DNA of 34,303 nucleotides, taken from positions 1 to 34,303 of the forward strand of contig WRGT01000053.1 in the NCBI GenBank assembly GCA_009787025.1, given 5' to 3'. The notes under the pieces were generated by a model that was not told where the DNA came from, searched no databases, and saw nothing but the letters and a program-made list of their open reading frames with translations. Source of the stretch: Spirochaetota bacterium (GTDB lineage: Bacteria > Spirochaetota > UBA4802 > UBA5550). The position numbers and the translations under genes are program-made. Every line of letters begins with the position of its first letter. Position 1 is the stretch's first letter. This document shows, piece after piece, positions 16,694 to 25,367 of the stretch.

Positions 16694-18352
16694 ATGAATA
16701 AGCTTAAAAAAAACAATATAATAAAGCGTAAAGGTCCGCTTGTACTTGTAATCATGGATGGAATGGGGATTGGTGAAGAGAATGAAGGTAATGCCTTCTA
16801 TTTGGCAAGAACACCGAATTTAAGCAGTATGATGAAAACATGTCCATATATCACATTAAAAGCTCATGGCACTGCAGTCGGTCTCCCAAGTGATGCAGAT
16901 ATGGGTAATTCTGAAGTCGGTCATAATGCTTTAGGAGCCGGGCGAATATTCGACCAGGGAGCAAAACTTGTCTCTAATGCTATTGCTTCAGGAAATGTTT
17001 TTTTAACAGAGACATGGAAAGAACTCATATCCGGTCCAATAAAAGACGCCAATACCCTCCATTTTATTGGGCTGTTATCCGATGGAAATGTACACTCCCA
17101 TATAGATCATCTCCTGCAAATCATTAAAAAGGCTGAGATAGACGGAGTAAAGAATCTCATGGTTCATATACTCCTTGACGGGCGGGATGTGCCTGAAACA
17201 TCGGCTCTTATATATGTTAAACAGCTTGAAGATTTTCTCGAAATCTATAAAGCAAAGGGATTAAATTTTCGTATTGCATCAGGCGGCGGAAGAATGGTTA
17301 CTACTATGGACAGATATGAGGCTGACTGGGATATAGTTAAAAGAGGCTGGGAAGCCCATGTGCTTGGGAAAGGGAGACCCTTTAAATCCGCAACCGAAGC
17401 TATTGAGACTTTTAGACAGGAAGATCCGAAAATTACAGATCAGTACCTTCCGTCATTTACTATTGTTGATAAGGGCAAACCTGTCGGTACAATTGAAGAT
17501 GGAGATTCTGTTATACTTTTTAACTTTAGAGGGGACAGGGCTATTGAACTGACAAAGGCATTTGAGCAGGACAGCTTTAAGCATTTTGACAGAGAGCGCA
17601 TGCCTGATGTTGTGTTTGCAGGGATGATGCAGTATGACGGCGATTTGAAGATACCAAAAAAATTTCTTGTGTTTCCTCCAAGTATAGATAAAACAATAAG
17701 CGAGTATTTGGCAGATTCTGGCATAAAACAGTATGCAATATCCGAAACGCAAAAGTTTGGTCATGTAACATATTTTTGGAATGGGAATAGAACAGAAAAA
17801 TTTAACGACAGGTTTGAAACATATTTTGAAGTACCGTCTGATAAGATTGAGTTTAATGAAAGACCGTGGATGAAGGCTGCGGAGATTACAGACAAGGTGA
17901 TTGAGATTATAGAGAGCGGAGAGTTTGAATTTATAAGGCTTAATTATCCTAACGGCGATATGGTTGGTCATACTGGAGATTTGGAAGCTGCAGTGATTGC
18001 TGCGGAAACAGTAGATATTTCATTAAAGAGACTTTTGGAGGCTGTTGAAAAAGTTGAAGGGATTGCCTTTATTACGGCAGATCACGGCAACCTTGACGAG
18101 ATGTTTGAGATTGACGCTAAAACAGGTTCCTTTATTAAGGACAGCAAAACCGGAAAGTATAAAAGTAAAACAGCTCATACATTGAATCCCGTACCTGTAA
18201 TAATCTATGATCCGAAATACAATGGAGAGTATGAACTTGACCGTGCGGTTAAAGATCCGGGACTTGGGAATGTGGCGGCAACTTTACTTAATCTCCTTGG
18301 ATATGATGCGCCTGCTGATTATCTTCCGTCGCTGATTAGATATAAGGTTTGA
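16694..18352 (+). CDS. gpmI: 2,3-bisphosphoglycerate-independent phosphoglycerate mutase
   Basis: The enzyme interconverts 3- and 2-phosphoglycerate in glycolysis and gluconeogenesis. It belongs to the alkaline phosphatase superfamily, is metal-dependent and works through a phosphoserine. Visible motifs are the metal-binding VIMDGMGIGEENEGN at the N-terminus, the nucleophile serine in MGNSEVGHNALGAGR (about residue 73), LLDGRDVPETS, RYEADWDIVKRGWEAHV, GHVTYFWNGNR, NYPNGDMVGHTG and ITADHGN. At 552 residues it is somewhat longer than the usual ~510. ATG at 16694 is preferred because GGAG lies 6 bp upstream; the frame is also open from a TTG at 16679. It is transcribed alone after the divergent tetR region. 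Confidence 0.95.
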   Translation: MNKLKKNNIIKRKGPLVLVIMDGMGIGEENEGNAFYLARTPNLSSMMKTCPYITLKAHGTAVGLPSDADMGNSEVGHNALGAGRIFDQGAKLVSNAIASGNVFLTETWKELISGPIKDANTLHFIGLLSDGNVHSHIDHLLQIIKKAEIDGVKNLMVHILLDGRDVPETSALIYVKQLEDFLEIYKAKGLNFRIASGGGRMVTTMDRYEADWDIVKRGWEAHVLGKGRPFKSATEAIETFRQEDPKITDQYLPSFTIVDKGKPVGTIEDGDSVILFNFRGDRAIELTKAFEQDSFKHFDRERMPDVVFAGMMQYDGDLKIPKKFLVFPPSIDKTISEYLADSGIKQYAISETQKFGHVTYFWNGNRTEKFNDRFETYFEVPSDKIEFNERPWMKAAEITDKVIEIIESGEFEFIRLNYPNGDMVGHTGDLEAAVIAAETVDISLKRLLEAVEKVEGIAFITADHGNLDEMFEIDAKTGSFIKDSKTGKYKSKTAHTLNPVPVIIYDPKYNGEYELDRAVKDPGLGNVAATLLNLLGYDAPADYLPSLIRYKV

Positions 18353-18369
18353 AGTTGTTTTTTAAGTTT

Positions 18370-18548
18370 ATGAAAAAATATATCGGCTTATTGTTATTTT
18401 TTTTAGTTATGGTTATATCGATAAATGGCAGAAGGGGAGAATCTCATCTTCAATTAAAAGAATGTCGGTTGAAAAACCTGATGACGAAGAATTAAAGAAG
18501 ATCATGAAATATTTGGATTCTAATTTGTGGATAAAAATTGGAGATTAA
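18370..18548 (+). pseudogene. Small membrane/secreted protein gene broken in a T8 tract
   Basis: ATG at 18370 opens MKKYIGLLLFFLV, which stops after 41 codons in its own frame. A different frame from about 18412 to TAA at 18546-18548 reads GYIDKWQKGRISSSI and then EKPDDEELKKIMKYLDSNLW, a much more protein-like sequence. A one-base gain in the T8 run (18397-18404) would fuse the two into a protein of about 60 residues with an N-terminal hydrophobic helix. I do not know the family. It lies 17 bp past gpmI. The rest of 18549-18619 shows nothing. Confidence 0.45.
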
Positions 18549-18619
18549 AAAAATTTCGTTTATAATGTCTATCGTATGCAAAAAGTGTATAATAATTTAA
18601 AAATTATATAAGGAAATTG

Positions 18620-18648
18620 TTGACATTTATATATTATTTTTGATTATT
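18620..18648 (+). promoter_or_regulatory. Probable sigma70-type promoter
   Basis: TTGACA at 18620-18625 is followed 16-17 bp later by GATTAT/ATTATT. It lies about 30 bp upstream of the lipoprotein's ATG, whose TAGGAG ribosome binding site is at 18664-18669. Confidence 0.5.
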
Positions 18649-18675
18649 TAGTAAATTTAAACATAGGAGCGTCTT

Positions 18676-19371
18676 ATGAAAAAATACATTTTAACTGCAT
18701 TAATATTCAGCCTTGTTGCGGCATTTGCATGCAAAAAAGAAGAACCCGCTTCGGTTGACCCTTCTTCGGTTGAACCTGCAAAAGTCAGCAAATGCGCCAA
18801 ATACGCTGTCGCAGTATATAAAAACTTTGAGCGTACGGATTGGCTCGCCACTCTTTCCAAAGCGGAAATAGTTGATTTTCTCTCAAAAGAAATATTCTCT
18901 GACAACAAAGGAAAGGTAGCGGAAGTCGCTCATGTCAGATTGAGTGACGGAAAGGAAGGTTATCTTGAAACAAAGCATCTTGCAGACAAAGCTGTAGTAT
19001 TTACGCAGGACACGCCGGTATATCAAAGAAACAATTCCGGCAGCAAGGTAACAGCAACAATTCCGGCAGGAACTATAGGTTTCGTCATTGATGAAAAGGG
19101 TGAATGGATGCAGATATATATAGGACAAATAGACGGCAAATGGCTTTCACAGGAATGGGCAAACTCAGGATTCAGCACAGAAGCTGCCTTAATAACAGAG
19201 GCTAAACTCTATGAAGAGGCGATTACTGCACTGCGCAATAAAGATTCTAAAGAAGCCGACAGAAAAGCAGCGCTCAAAAAACTGGAAGGCTTGAAGTCAT
19301 CAGAGCTGTTTGGTGAAAAAGCCGAAAAACAGATTGATGACTTTAGTGGTTACGGAGATCCCGGAGAATAA
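18676..19371 (+). CDS. Lipoprotein with SH3-like domains
   Basis: This 231-residue protein has a lipoprotein signal (MKKYILTALIFSLVAAFAC), the lipidated cysteine being residue 19, then a charged tether. Two bacterial SH3-like segments follow. The first is around 60-100 (VAEVAHVRLSDGKEGYLETKHL). The second is around 110-150 (TPVYQRNNSGSKVTATIPAGTIGFVIDEKGEWMQI), ending GKWLSQEW. A helical charged tail follows. SH3-like modules often bind cell-wall peptides, so a periplasmic role at the wall is plausible. The gene has its own promoter and a strong terminator, so it is monocistronic. Confidence 0.65.
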   Translation: MKKYILTALIFSLVAAFACKKEEPASVDPSSVEPAKVSKCAKYAVAVYKNFERTDWLATLSKAEIVDFLSKEIFSDNKGKVAEVAHVRLSDGKEGYLETKHLADKAVVFTQDTPVYQRNNSGSKVTATIPAGTIGFVIDEKGEWMQIYIGQIDGKWLSQEWANSGFSTEAALITEAKLYEEAITALRNKDSKEADRKAALKKLEGLKSSELFGEKAEKQIDDFSGYGDPGE

Positions 19372-19384
19372 TAACTGCCAATAC

Positions 19385-19438
19385 AAATTGAAGACTGCTG
19401 CAAAAGACGCTTGACGCCATTACGGCAGTCTTCAATTT
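19385..19438 (+). terminator. Stem-loop terminator after lipoprotein gene
   Basis: AAATTGAAGACTGC (19385-19398) pairs perfectly with GCAGTCTTCAATTT (19425-19438), giving a 14-bp stem and a 26-nt loop. It lies between convergent genes and has A/T ends on both sides, so it may work in both directions. Confidence 0.75.
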
Positions 19439-19479
19439 ATAAATACAAATTTACAAATTGTTTTATCAAATGAACCGGC

Positions 19480-20211
19480 TTACTTAAACTTTATGCTAAA
19501 ACAAACCCTTCCGAGTTCTTCAAAAAAATCCTCTTCATAAGCCGAAGAATCAATAAAATCATTATCTAAAGCCCATTTAGCCAAACTATAGTATTTTGAC
19601 CCCGGGTCATTTAATATACCGTTGAAATTTATAGTTTTATTGACCATTTTATTGCCATATTCTAAAATAGTAAAATATAATTCCTTATTGTTTATTTTTG
19701 ATATATCTACAGAGCCATTTGTATCTCTATTATAAATGTTTTGTATTGTTCTGACGCAGATAAATTTATCCCCTTCAATTTTTACCGAATCAAAACGATG
19801 GTCGGTTTTATTTTCATAATACCAATAGTTATTTGCATCATTCGATAGTGTGCAATGTTTATCCTTGTTAAAGATACCTTCTGCAAATGAGCAGCCGGGG
19901 AAAAACGGGAATAGATAAGCCTGATCAATTTTGTTCAGCGCAGCATTATAAATATAGTCTTTCTCGGAAATATTGACTGCTATGCACGGCTTCCTGTAAA
20001 AAATAAATTTCAAACTAAACTTTTTCTTTTTAATCGTGATACTTGATGAAACTTTTGTCTCTTTTCCATCCTGTATAATATATACCTCCACAGGTTTTTT
20101 TATAGTCTCACTAAACCCCGATATACTAAGGCATATTATTATAGCTGCTTTAATAAATAGTTTCACATTATTGCTCCTGTTCATATATTTTTTATAGATA
20201 TTGACTGCCAT
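19480..20211 (-). CDS. Secreted protein of unknown function
   Basis: The open frame gives 243 residues. ATG at 20184 (MNRSNNVKLFIKAAIIICLSISGFSE) gives a normal signal peptide and may be the true start, nine codons inside. The mature protein is mostly beta with a C-P-x-C-like pattern missing. Single cysteines lie near residues 82, 106, 119, 152 and 238. I do not recognise the family. The upstream start lies within a 20-bp perfect inverted repeat (20208-20227 / 20269-20288), which may affect expression. Confidence 0.55.
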   Translation of the reverse strand: MAVNIYKKYMNRSNNVKLFIKAAIIICLSISGFSETIKKPVEVYIIQDGKETKVSSSITIKKKKFSLKFIFYRKPCIAVNISEKDYIYNAALNKIDQAYLFPFFPGCSFAEGIFNKDKHCTLSNDANNYWYYENKTDHRFDSVKIEGDKFICVRTIQNIYNRDTNGSVDISKINNKELYFTILEYGNKMVNKTINFNGILNDPGSKYYSLAKWALDNDFIDSSAYEEDFFEELGRVCFSIKFK

Positions 20212-20288
20212 TATAATTTAAGTGAAAATAAAACTGAAGTAAATAATAAAAGAGAATTTAACATAGTGTTTCACTTAAATTATAATGG
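20208..20288. repeat. Perfect 20-bp inverted repeat with 41-bp spacer
   Basis: CCATTATAATTTAAGTGAAA at 20208-20227 is exactly complementary to 20269-20288. The spacer is AT-rich. One arm covers the first possible start of the gene at 19480-20211. The following 20289-20391 contains a CCGCGGAGT...CTCAGCGAAACTC region but no gene. Confidence 0.8.
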
Positions 20289-20391
20289 AGTTCCGCGGAG
20301 TAAGATGGGGAAATTCTTCTTGTTTAAACCTCAGCGAAACTCTGTGTAGCTAAATTGGTCTCAAAAAGTTGCATAAAAAGCAACCATATAT

Positions 20392-21276
20392 TTATTGTTT
20401 ATTAACTTTCTCTGCAATCTTGTTCTTTCTCGCAAGCTCTTCCGGATAGATTAATTTTGCATTGTCAACAGCGTCAATTATAAATTTTTCAGGTATCCTG
20501 TCATCAAAGATAGGCGTAAATTGGCTTTTCCTCAGGTTATACTTATCTTGATAATAAATAGGCGTAAATTTGTTTTTTAGCTTATATATCTCTATGCCTA
20601 ACTGTTTGGCATATCTACAGTGTCTGATTACATATATATATCTTTCTATTATATAATCTAATTCCATCTGGGGTATCTTTTTTTTGCTTTTAAAAAATGC
20701 CAGCTCGGGATCGTTGAAAATCCTCTTAGCTTCAAAATGGTGATAGTGACCATATCTCATATAGTTTTCAACATGTCTTAGATCTAAGAAAAAATGAAAA
20801 TCCTGTACAGGGAAATCTTCTCTATATGGGGATATATCATTTAAAGGGTCAAAAGGTTTTTTAAAGTATGCATAATATGAACCGCTTTTGCTATAGTTCA
20901 TAAATATATCAACGACTTTATTTTCTGTTGCTGCCGTTGTTAATATTTCCTTTGATCTGTTTATATATTCAGTGCATAATTGTCCAAGAATCCTAACCAT
21001 CTCAAGCTTTAAGTTGTAATATTTAGCTGATGATCCGTCATAATTTTGCCCGAAGAATTCAAAAGTCGCCTCTTCAAAATTTTTCTTTAACTTCTCCTGA
21101 TCTTTTTTACGATCATCGGTTTGAAAATTTATCATCATTGGTTCCATCTCGCGGAGAATACCGAAAGTAAATCTGTAATCTTTATCACACTGCCTTATTG
21201 CAGATAGCGCATAAAGATTTGGCTGTATAAGCGTTAATGAAATGGCTATAAATGTTATATATTTTATCAGTTTCAT
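20392..21276 (-). CDS. Secreted helical protein, distant paralogue of 2948-4096
   Basis: This 294-residue protein has a signal peptide (MKLIKYITFIAISLTLIQPNLYA). The mature part is alpha-helical and rich in Tyr, His and Lys. Two segments align with the protein at 2948-4096: FFGQNYDGSSAKYYNL to YINRSKEIL, and YIIERYIYVIRHCRYAKQLG. The order and spacing are similar, so both probably belong to one lineage-specific periplasmic family of unknown function. It seems to be transcribed alone. Its upstream side faces a 394-bp AT-rich gap before the DUF2225 gene. Confidence 0.6.
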   Translation of the reverse strand: MKLIKYITFIAISLTLIQPNLYALSAIRQCDKDYRFTFGILREMEPMMINFQTDDRKKDQEKLKKNFEEATFEFFGQNYDGSSAKYYNLKLEMVRILGQLCTEYINRSKEILTTAATENKVVDIFMNYSKSGSYYAYFKKPFDPLNDISPYREDFPVQDFHFFLDLRHVENYMRYGHYHHFEAKRIFNDPELAFFKSKKKIPQMELDYIIERYIYVIRHCRYAKQLGIEIYKLKNKFTPIYYQDKYNLRKSQFTPIFDDRIPEKFIIDAVDNAKLIYPEELARKNKIAEKVNKQ

Positions 21277-21670
21277 GGTTCCCTCTATATGGAATATATC
21301 TCATCTTATAATTTCGGCATTAAAAATGCAACTCTTGAATAAAATATTATATAAATATTAATTACAAGAATAAAAAGTTTTGTTCATTATCTCTAAATAT
21401 TACCATAATTAATGATTACGGGAGAATAGTGCTATTAAATTGCTTATTTAATAGTTACCGTATCTTATAAATAAAATAGTAATAAAATAAAAAATATATA
21501 TAATAAATTTAATGAATAATAATATCAGCGCTCTCTTAATAAAAATGTTTTATAGAAATTGTTAATACAATAAAATTTTGATTGAATAATATATAGCAGT
21601 AGTAATTATTGTTGAAGATAATTTAATACAATTGGCACGGTTCATTGTAATATTCAATGCGGAGTACTTA
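21277..21670. other. 394-bp AT-rich divergent intergenic region
   Basis: No coding frame, RNA gene or dispersed repeat is visible. It must hold the promoters for the secreted protein on the left and for the DUF2225-led gene run on the right. The base composition, close to 80% A+T, prevents a reliable choice of -35/-10 boxes. Confidence 0.5.
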
Positions 21671-22537
21671 ATGAGAGATGAAAAAAAAATATCCTTTAGA
21701 CAGAAGAATCCTACTGTATGCCCAATATGCAGGTATGAGTTTTACAGAGAGGAGATGTTTACAGGCAGCGGAAGATTAATAGCCGACAAACTTACTGATG
21801 AGCTTAGGAGATTGTATAAAGAAAGTAATAAATATGGGAAAATTTATCCTTTAGCATATACGCTTACAGTATGCCCCAATTGCCTATACACGGCGTATCC
21901 AAAGGATTTTAATGAAATTTCTCAGGAAGAGGTTGAAAAACTTCAGAATATGAGACAAGCAAGGCAGGATGCACAAGCTAAATTTTTTGACCGGTTGGAC
22001 TTCCACGATGATAGAAATTTAATCTTAGGCGCTGTGTCATATATGTTGGCTGTCGATTGTTATAACTTTAGAAAGAAAAATGTAGCTCCAACATTTAAAA
22101 TGGGCGTATCGTCATTAAGGGCTGCATGGCTTTTTTTGGATCTTGCTAAAGAATTTCCCGATAAAATATACAATAAACTCTCTATGTTTTTTTATAAAAA
22201 AGCCTATGAGTTTTATATAAAAATATTGGATCTGTTGCAGAGCGGCGGAGAGCCTGCCGAGGCTGCCGGAAATATGGGACCGGATACTGATAAAAATTGG
22301 GGCTATGAAGGCATACTCTATGTATCCGCTGTTTTGACAGTTAAATATGGCTCAACAGAAAAGGATTTAGCTAAGAAGATTGAAAATTTTAATATTAGCA
22401 AAAAATATTTAAGCAGACTCTTCGGAGCCGGAAAATCTTCAAAAAGTACGCCGTCTGATCTTCTTGATAAAACAAGACTGTTATATGACAAGATCAATAC
22501 AATGATAACCGAATGGGAGGGACAGGAGACAGTTTGA
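21671..22537 (+). CDS. DUF2225 family protein
   Basis: This is a 288-residue protein when started at ATG 21671, which has GGAG 7 bp upstream; the frame is open from a TTG at 21632. Two CxxC pairs near the N-terminus, CPICRYEF (about residue 17) and CPNCLYTAYPKDF (about 68), are the DUF2225 hallmark and probably bind zinc. They are followed by a helical, TPR-like C-terminal half. The family's function is unknown; it is found in spirochaetes and Firmicutes. The stop overlaps the start of truA (TTGA), so translation is coupled. Confidence 0.8.
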   Translation: MRDEKKISFRQKNPTVCPICRYEFYREEMFTGSGRLIADKLTDELRRLYKESNKYGKIYPLAYTLTVCPNCLYTAYPKDFNEISQEEVEKLQNMRQARQDAQAKFFDRLDFHDDRNLILGAVSYMLAVDCYNFRKKNVAPTFKMGVSSLRAAWLFLDLAKEFPDKIYNKLSMFFYKKAYEFYIKILDLLQSGGEPAEAAGNMGPDTDKNWGYEGILYVSAVLTVKYGSTEKDLAKKIENFNISKKYLSRLFGAGKSSKSTPSDLLDKTRLLYDKINTMITEWEGQETV

Positions 22538-23301
22538 ACAGGTATGCCCTTCTTGTTCAATATGACGGCACCTTATTTAACGGATGGCAGTTTCAGGATA
22601 AGGACAGGTCTATTCAGGCAGAGTTTGAAAATGGTATTAAGATCTTCGCAAAGGAAGATGTAAGAGTTACAGCCTCCGGAAGAACAGATTCAGGTGTCCA
22701 TGCGCTTGGACAGGTAGTACACTTTGATCTGGATAGAGAAATATCATTACAGAGATTGTGTATAGGCTTAAACGGCATACTGCCCCATGAACTATCTGTA
22801 AAAAATGCCTACAAGGTTGATTTAAACTTTCATTCAAGATTTTCTGCAGTTCAAAGAGAATATCTCTATATAATCTACAGGTATCCCTTAAGGACTCCAT
22901 TTATGCGCTACAAGGCTATGTGGATTAATTATCCGATTGATACCGGTTATATTCGGGAAGCTGCATCGAAGTTAATCGGCGAGCATGATTTTGCCTCATT
23001 CTGTAAAAAAGTATCTGCAAAAAACGGCACAATACGAAAAATTGATTCCATTGATGTGACAGAAGACTATGATGTCATAAAATTGAAGTTTAGAGCAAAC
23101 GCATTTCTTCACAATATGATAAGAATTATTGTAGGTACAATATTACAGATGCACAGAGAAGGGAGAGACCCTGAGTATATAACCGAAATACTCAATGGAA
23201 AAGATCGTTCCGTAAGCGGATTTACAGCTCCCGCATATGGTTTATATTTGAATAGGGTGATTTATAACCCTCCATTGGACTCTTATGAATCTGCATTTTA
23301 A
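22534..23301 (+). CDS. truA: tRNA pseudouridine(38-40) synthase TruA
   Basis: TruA converts uridines 38-40 in the anticodon arm of many tRNAs to pseudouridine. The N-terminal RYALLVQYDGTLFNGWQFQ and the catalytic motif GRTDSGVHALGQVVHFD, which holds the active-site aspartate, are clear. FRANAFLHNMIRIIVGTI in the C-terminal half is also typical. At about 255 residues it has the family length. I prefer the TTG at 22534 because GGAG lies 5 bp upstream and it overlaps the DUF2225 stop; ATG at 22513 adds seven residues but has no visible ribosome site. Confidence 0.93.
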   Translation: MNRYALLVQYDGTLFNGWQFQDKDRSIQAEFENGIKIFAKEDVRVTASGRTDSGVHALGQVVHFDLDREISLQRLCIGLNGILPHELSVKNAYKVDLNFHSRFSAVQREYLYIIYRYPLRTPFMRYKAMWINYPIDTGYIREAASKLIGEHDFASFCKKVSAKNGTIRKIDSIDVTEDYDVIKLKFRANAFLHNMIRIIVGTILQMHREGRDPEYITEILNGKDRSVSGFTAPAYGLYLNRVIYNPPLDSYESAF

Positions 23302-23304
23302 TTA

Positions 23305-23355
23305 TTGACATTAATAGTTCGATTTTGATTATTGTAGGGGCGTAATATGTTACGC
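23305..23355 (+). promoter_or_regulatory. Possible promoter and GTAGGGG palindrome upstream of barrel gene
   Basis: TTGACA at 23305-23310 with ATTATT at 23328-23333 (17-bp spacer) could drive the next gene. It is followed at 23334-23352 by GTAGGGG-CGTAA-TATG-TTACG, a lone member of the dispersed palindrome family, placed in the 5' leader. Confidence 0.4.
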
Positions 23356-23378
23356 TCGATTAGAAGGAAAAATTTATA

Positions 23379-23945
23379 ATGAAAAAAAGTAAAATATATA
23401 TATTGATTTTATCCGTAATATTTTTAATTACAACTGACATTTTTGCTGCAAGTTCAAGGAAAAATTATTACTTAAAGCCGCAGATAGGCGCATGGTATGG
23501 TCCTGTTAGTCCTGTAATGAACACAGCCCGCAACCTTGATTCTACCCTTGGAGGCGGAATTTTTTTCAGGTATAATCTTCCATATGCTCCATTGAAGATA
23601 GGTTTGGACTCATCTTATCAGTCATATGACTCCAAAGGTGTGAATGAAGTACGATTAATACCTGTATATGCAAATCTGCTTTATCTATTGCCCATAGATA
23701 TTCCTTTGAAGATTCACATAAAGGGAGGCGCCGGGCTTTGTAATATACACATGGAACCGGATAAGGTGAAACAATGGGATACAATGTTTATGTTCGGCAG
23801 TGAAGTATCTTTCCCTGCCGGCAGGAGGGTCAATATAGCATTAAGGATAGATTATCTCAATATATATGAAGAGTATAAACGGGATGCAAAAGTGAACGGC
23901 CATTTTATCAATACAGGGATTTCGCTCTATTTTAATCTTTTTTAA
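23379..23945 (+). CDS. Small outer-membrane beta-barrel protein
   Basis: This 188-residue protein has a signal peptide (MKKSKIYILILSVIFLITTDIFA). The mature part has alternating hydrophobic strands (YYLKPQIGAWYGP, GGGIFFRYNLPYAPLKIGLDSSYQ, NTGISLYFNLF) and ends in phenylalanine, as outer-membrane barrels do. It is of OmpW/OmpA-barrel size, around eight strands. Its role is unknown. It lies four codons' length from the start of the frame for the next lipoprotein gene and is probably co-expressed with it. Confidence 0.65.
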   Translation: MKKSKIYILILSVIFLITTDIFAASSRKNYYLKPQIGAWYGPVSPVMNTARNLDSTLGGGIFFRYNLPYAPLKIGLDSSYQSYDSKGVNEVRLIPVYANLLYLLPIDIPLKIHIKGGAGLCNIHMEPDKVKQWDTMFMFGSEVSFPAGRRVNIALRIDYLNIYEEYKRDAKVNGHFINTGISLYFNLF

Positions 23946-23970
23946 ATAATTGTTTTTGGGGTTTAATAAA

Positions 23971-25356
23971 ATGAAATTCAGAACCATTATAATTGTAACA
24001 GTATCTTATCTCTTATTCGTCAGCTGCGGCGATGTTCCCGTATTCACAGAAATGGATACAAACAGATTAAAGGTAATAATAAAAGGGACCTTTGAAACCG
24101 AAGATGTATCAAATTTTGTTTCTATGCCTTCTGCCAACTCTCCGCTAATCTTAACTAAGTCTATAGTTGACGGTGAATTTCCGGCTTCAGATGATACATC
24201 TACCCCAATAGATGATGGAACCCCGACAACATTTATGTTTGATATTGCAGAGTTAAGGCTTAACGGCAATAAGTTTGCTAACTACAGACAGGTAATAGAG
24301 GCGCCTCTTTTAGATTCAGAATCTTTTTTTAATCAAACAGGAATTGTATTGGATAATGATGACCCTGCTGAGGGTTATTATGATACGGTACAGATATATG
24401 CTAGAAAGATGATTTTTGACGGAGCAAATATATACCGCCCTTCAGGAAATACATTTGAGCATGACAAACAAACACAGGTAATCTTTCACGAAGACTATAG
24501 AGCCGGATTTGATTTTAACCAATTTCAGCAGAACACATATGTTGACAGCTTGAGGGAAAACAGCAGGAGTTATCTCAGAAGTTTTCCGATAAAGATACCT
24601 ATCATTGGCGGACTTCAATATGATAAAAATAATAAAGAGACTGTTCTTGAAATAAGGTTTGTTGTTAAGAATTTTATTAAAAAATATGAACTTCCGTTTT
24701 ATGATTCAGGTACATTTAAGGTCTATCACTTTTATGCTTTATCGGATTGGCTGCGATCGGCTGAAGCAGGCGATAGGGTTTTTGGCGGCAATATACTTGC
24801 TGTAGCAAGAGCCTATGTACCGGGAAAGACAGGCAGAGTTACGGTAACAGGTCTTTCCAGTAATCAATATGTAATAGCAATACCTGCAAGTGAAAATATA
24901 GATGATTATTATATGGACAGGTCCAAACCTGCTCCAAAAGATGGACTAAGGGGTTTTGATTATGATCTTCCTCAACAGCCTGTACATCCGGGGAATAATA
25001 TTGAAGCGCTTCTTGATTATTATATAAAGAATGAGAAATACAAGAATGATTGGAATAGCAAACTTCCTGCGCCTCCATCACTTCCTGATACTGCTTTTGA
25101 TAAGTATGAAGAGGCATGGGATGATTATGATGATGCAATTGATAAATTTAAGATTGCGCCGTATGCGGCATATACCGGCTCCGGGACAACCGTTACATTT
25201 AGCAATATGGCGCCCGGAGAGTATAATTTCTATAGGGCGAATCGACCTGCTGCCTACGGGAAGTTTTTTGAAGGTCCTTCTTCTCCATTTACACAGATTG
25301 CTATATCTATATCTCCGATTACTGTTCAGGAGAAGGATACTATTACTATCCCATAA
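23971..25356 (+). CDS. Lipoprotein of unknown function
   Basis: ATG at 23971 starts a lipoprotein signal ([20 protein letters not shown]) with lipobox FVSC; the frame is open from a TTG at 23950. The mature part of about 440 residues is mainly beta, with acidic helical stretches near 350-390 ([17 protein letters not shown]). I do not recognise a domain. An N-terminal region ([18 protein letters not shown]) may be a carbohydrate-binding-like sandwich, but this is a guess. It lies between a barrel protein and the lysC-ddl-pssA run; only 11 bp separate it from lysC. Confidence 0.6.
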   Translation: MKFRTIIIVTVSYLLFVSCGDVPVFTEMDTNRLKVIIKGTFETEDVSNFVSMPSANSPLILTKSIVDGEFPASDDTSTPIDDGTPTTFMFDIAELRLNGNKFANYRQVIEAPLLDSESFFNQTGIVLDNDDPAEGYYDTVQIYARKMIFDGANIYRPSGNTFEHDKQTQVIFHEDYRAGFDFNQFQQNTYVDSLRENSRSYLRSFPIKIPIIGGLQYDKNNKETVLEIRFVVKNFIKKYELPFYDSGTFKVYHFYALSDWLRSAEAGDRVFGGNILAVARAYVPGKTGRVTVTGLSSNQYVIAIPASENIDDYYMDRSKPAPKDGLRGFDYDLPQQPVHPGNNIEALLDYYIKNEKYKNDWNSKLPAPPSLPDTAFDKYEEAWDDYDDAIDKFKIAPYAAYTGSGTTVTFSNMAPGEYNFYRANRPAAYGKFFEGPSSPFTQIAISISPITVQEKDTITIP

Positions 25357-25367
25357 GATTGATAAAA

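Noticed and set aside
17453-17971. 172-codon frame opposite gpmI
   Set aside because: It lies wholly inside a conserved gene on the other strand and has no protein-like features.
25357-25367. Lysine riboswitch before lysC
   Set aside because: Only 11 bp separate lysC from the upstream gene; there is no room for a riboswitch.
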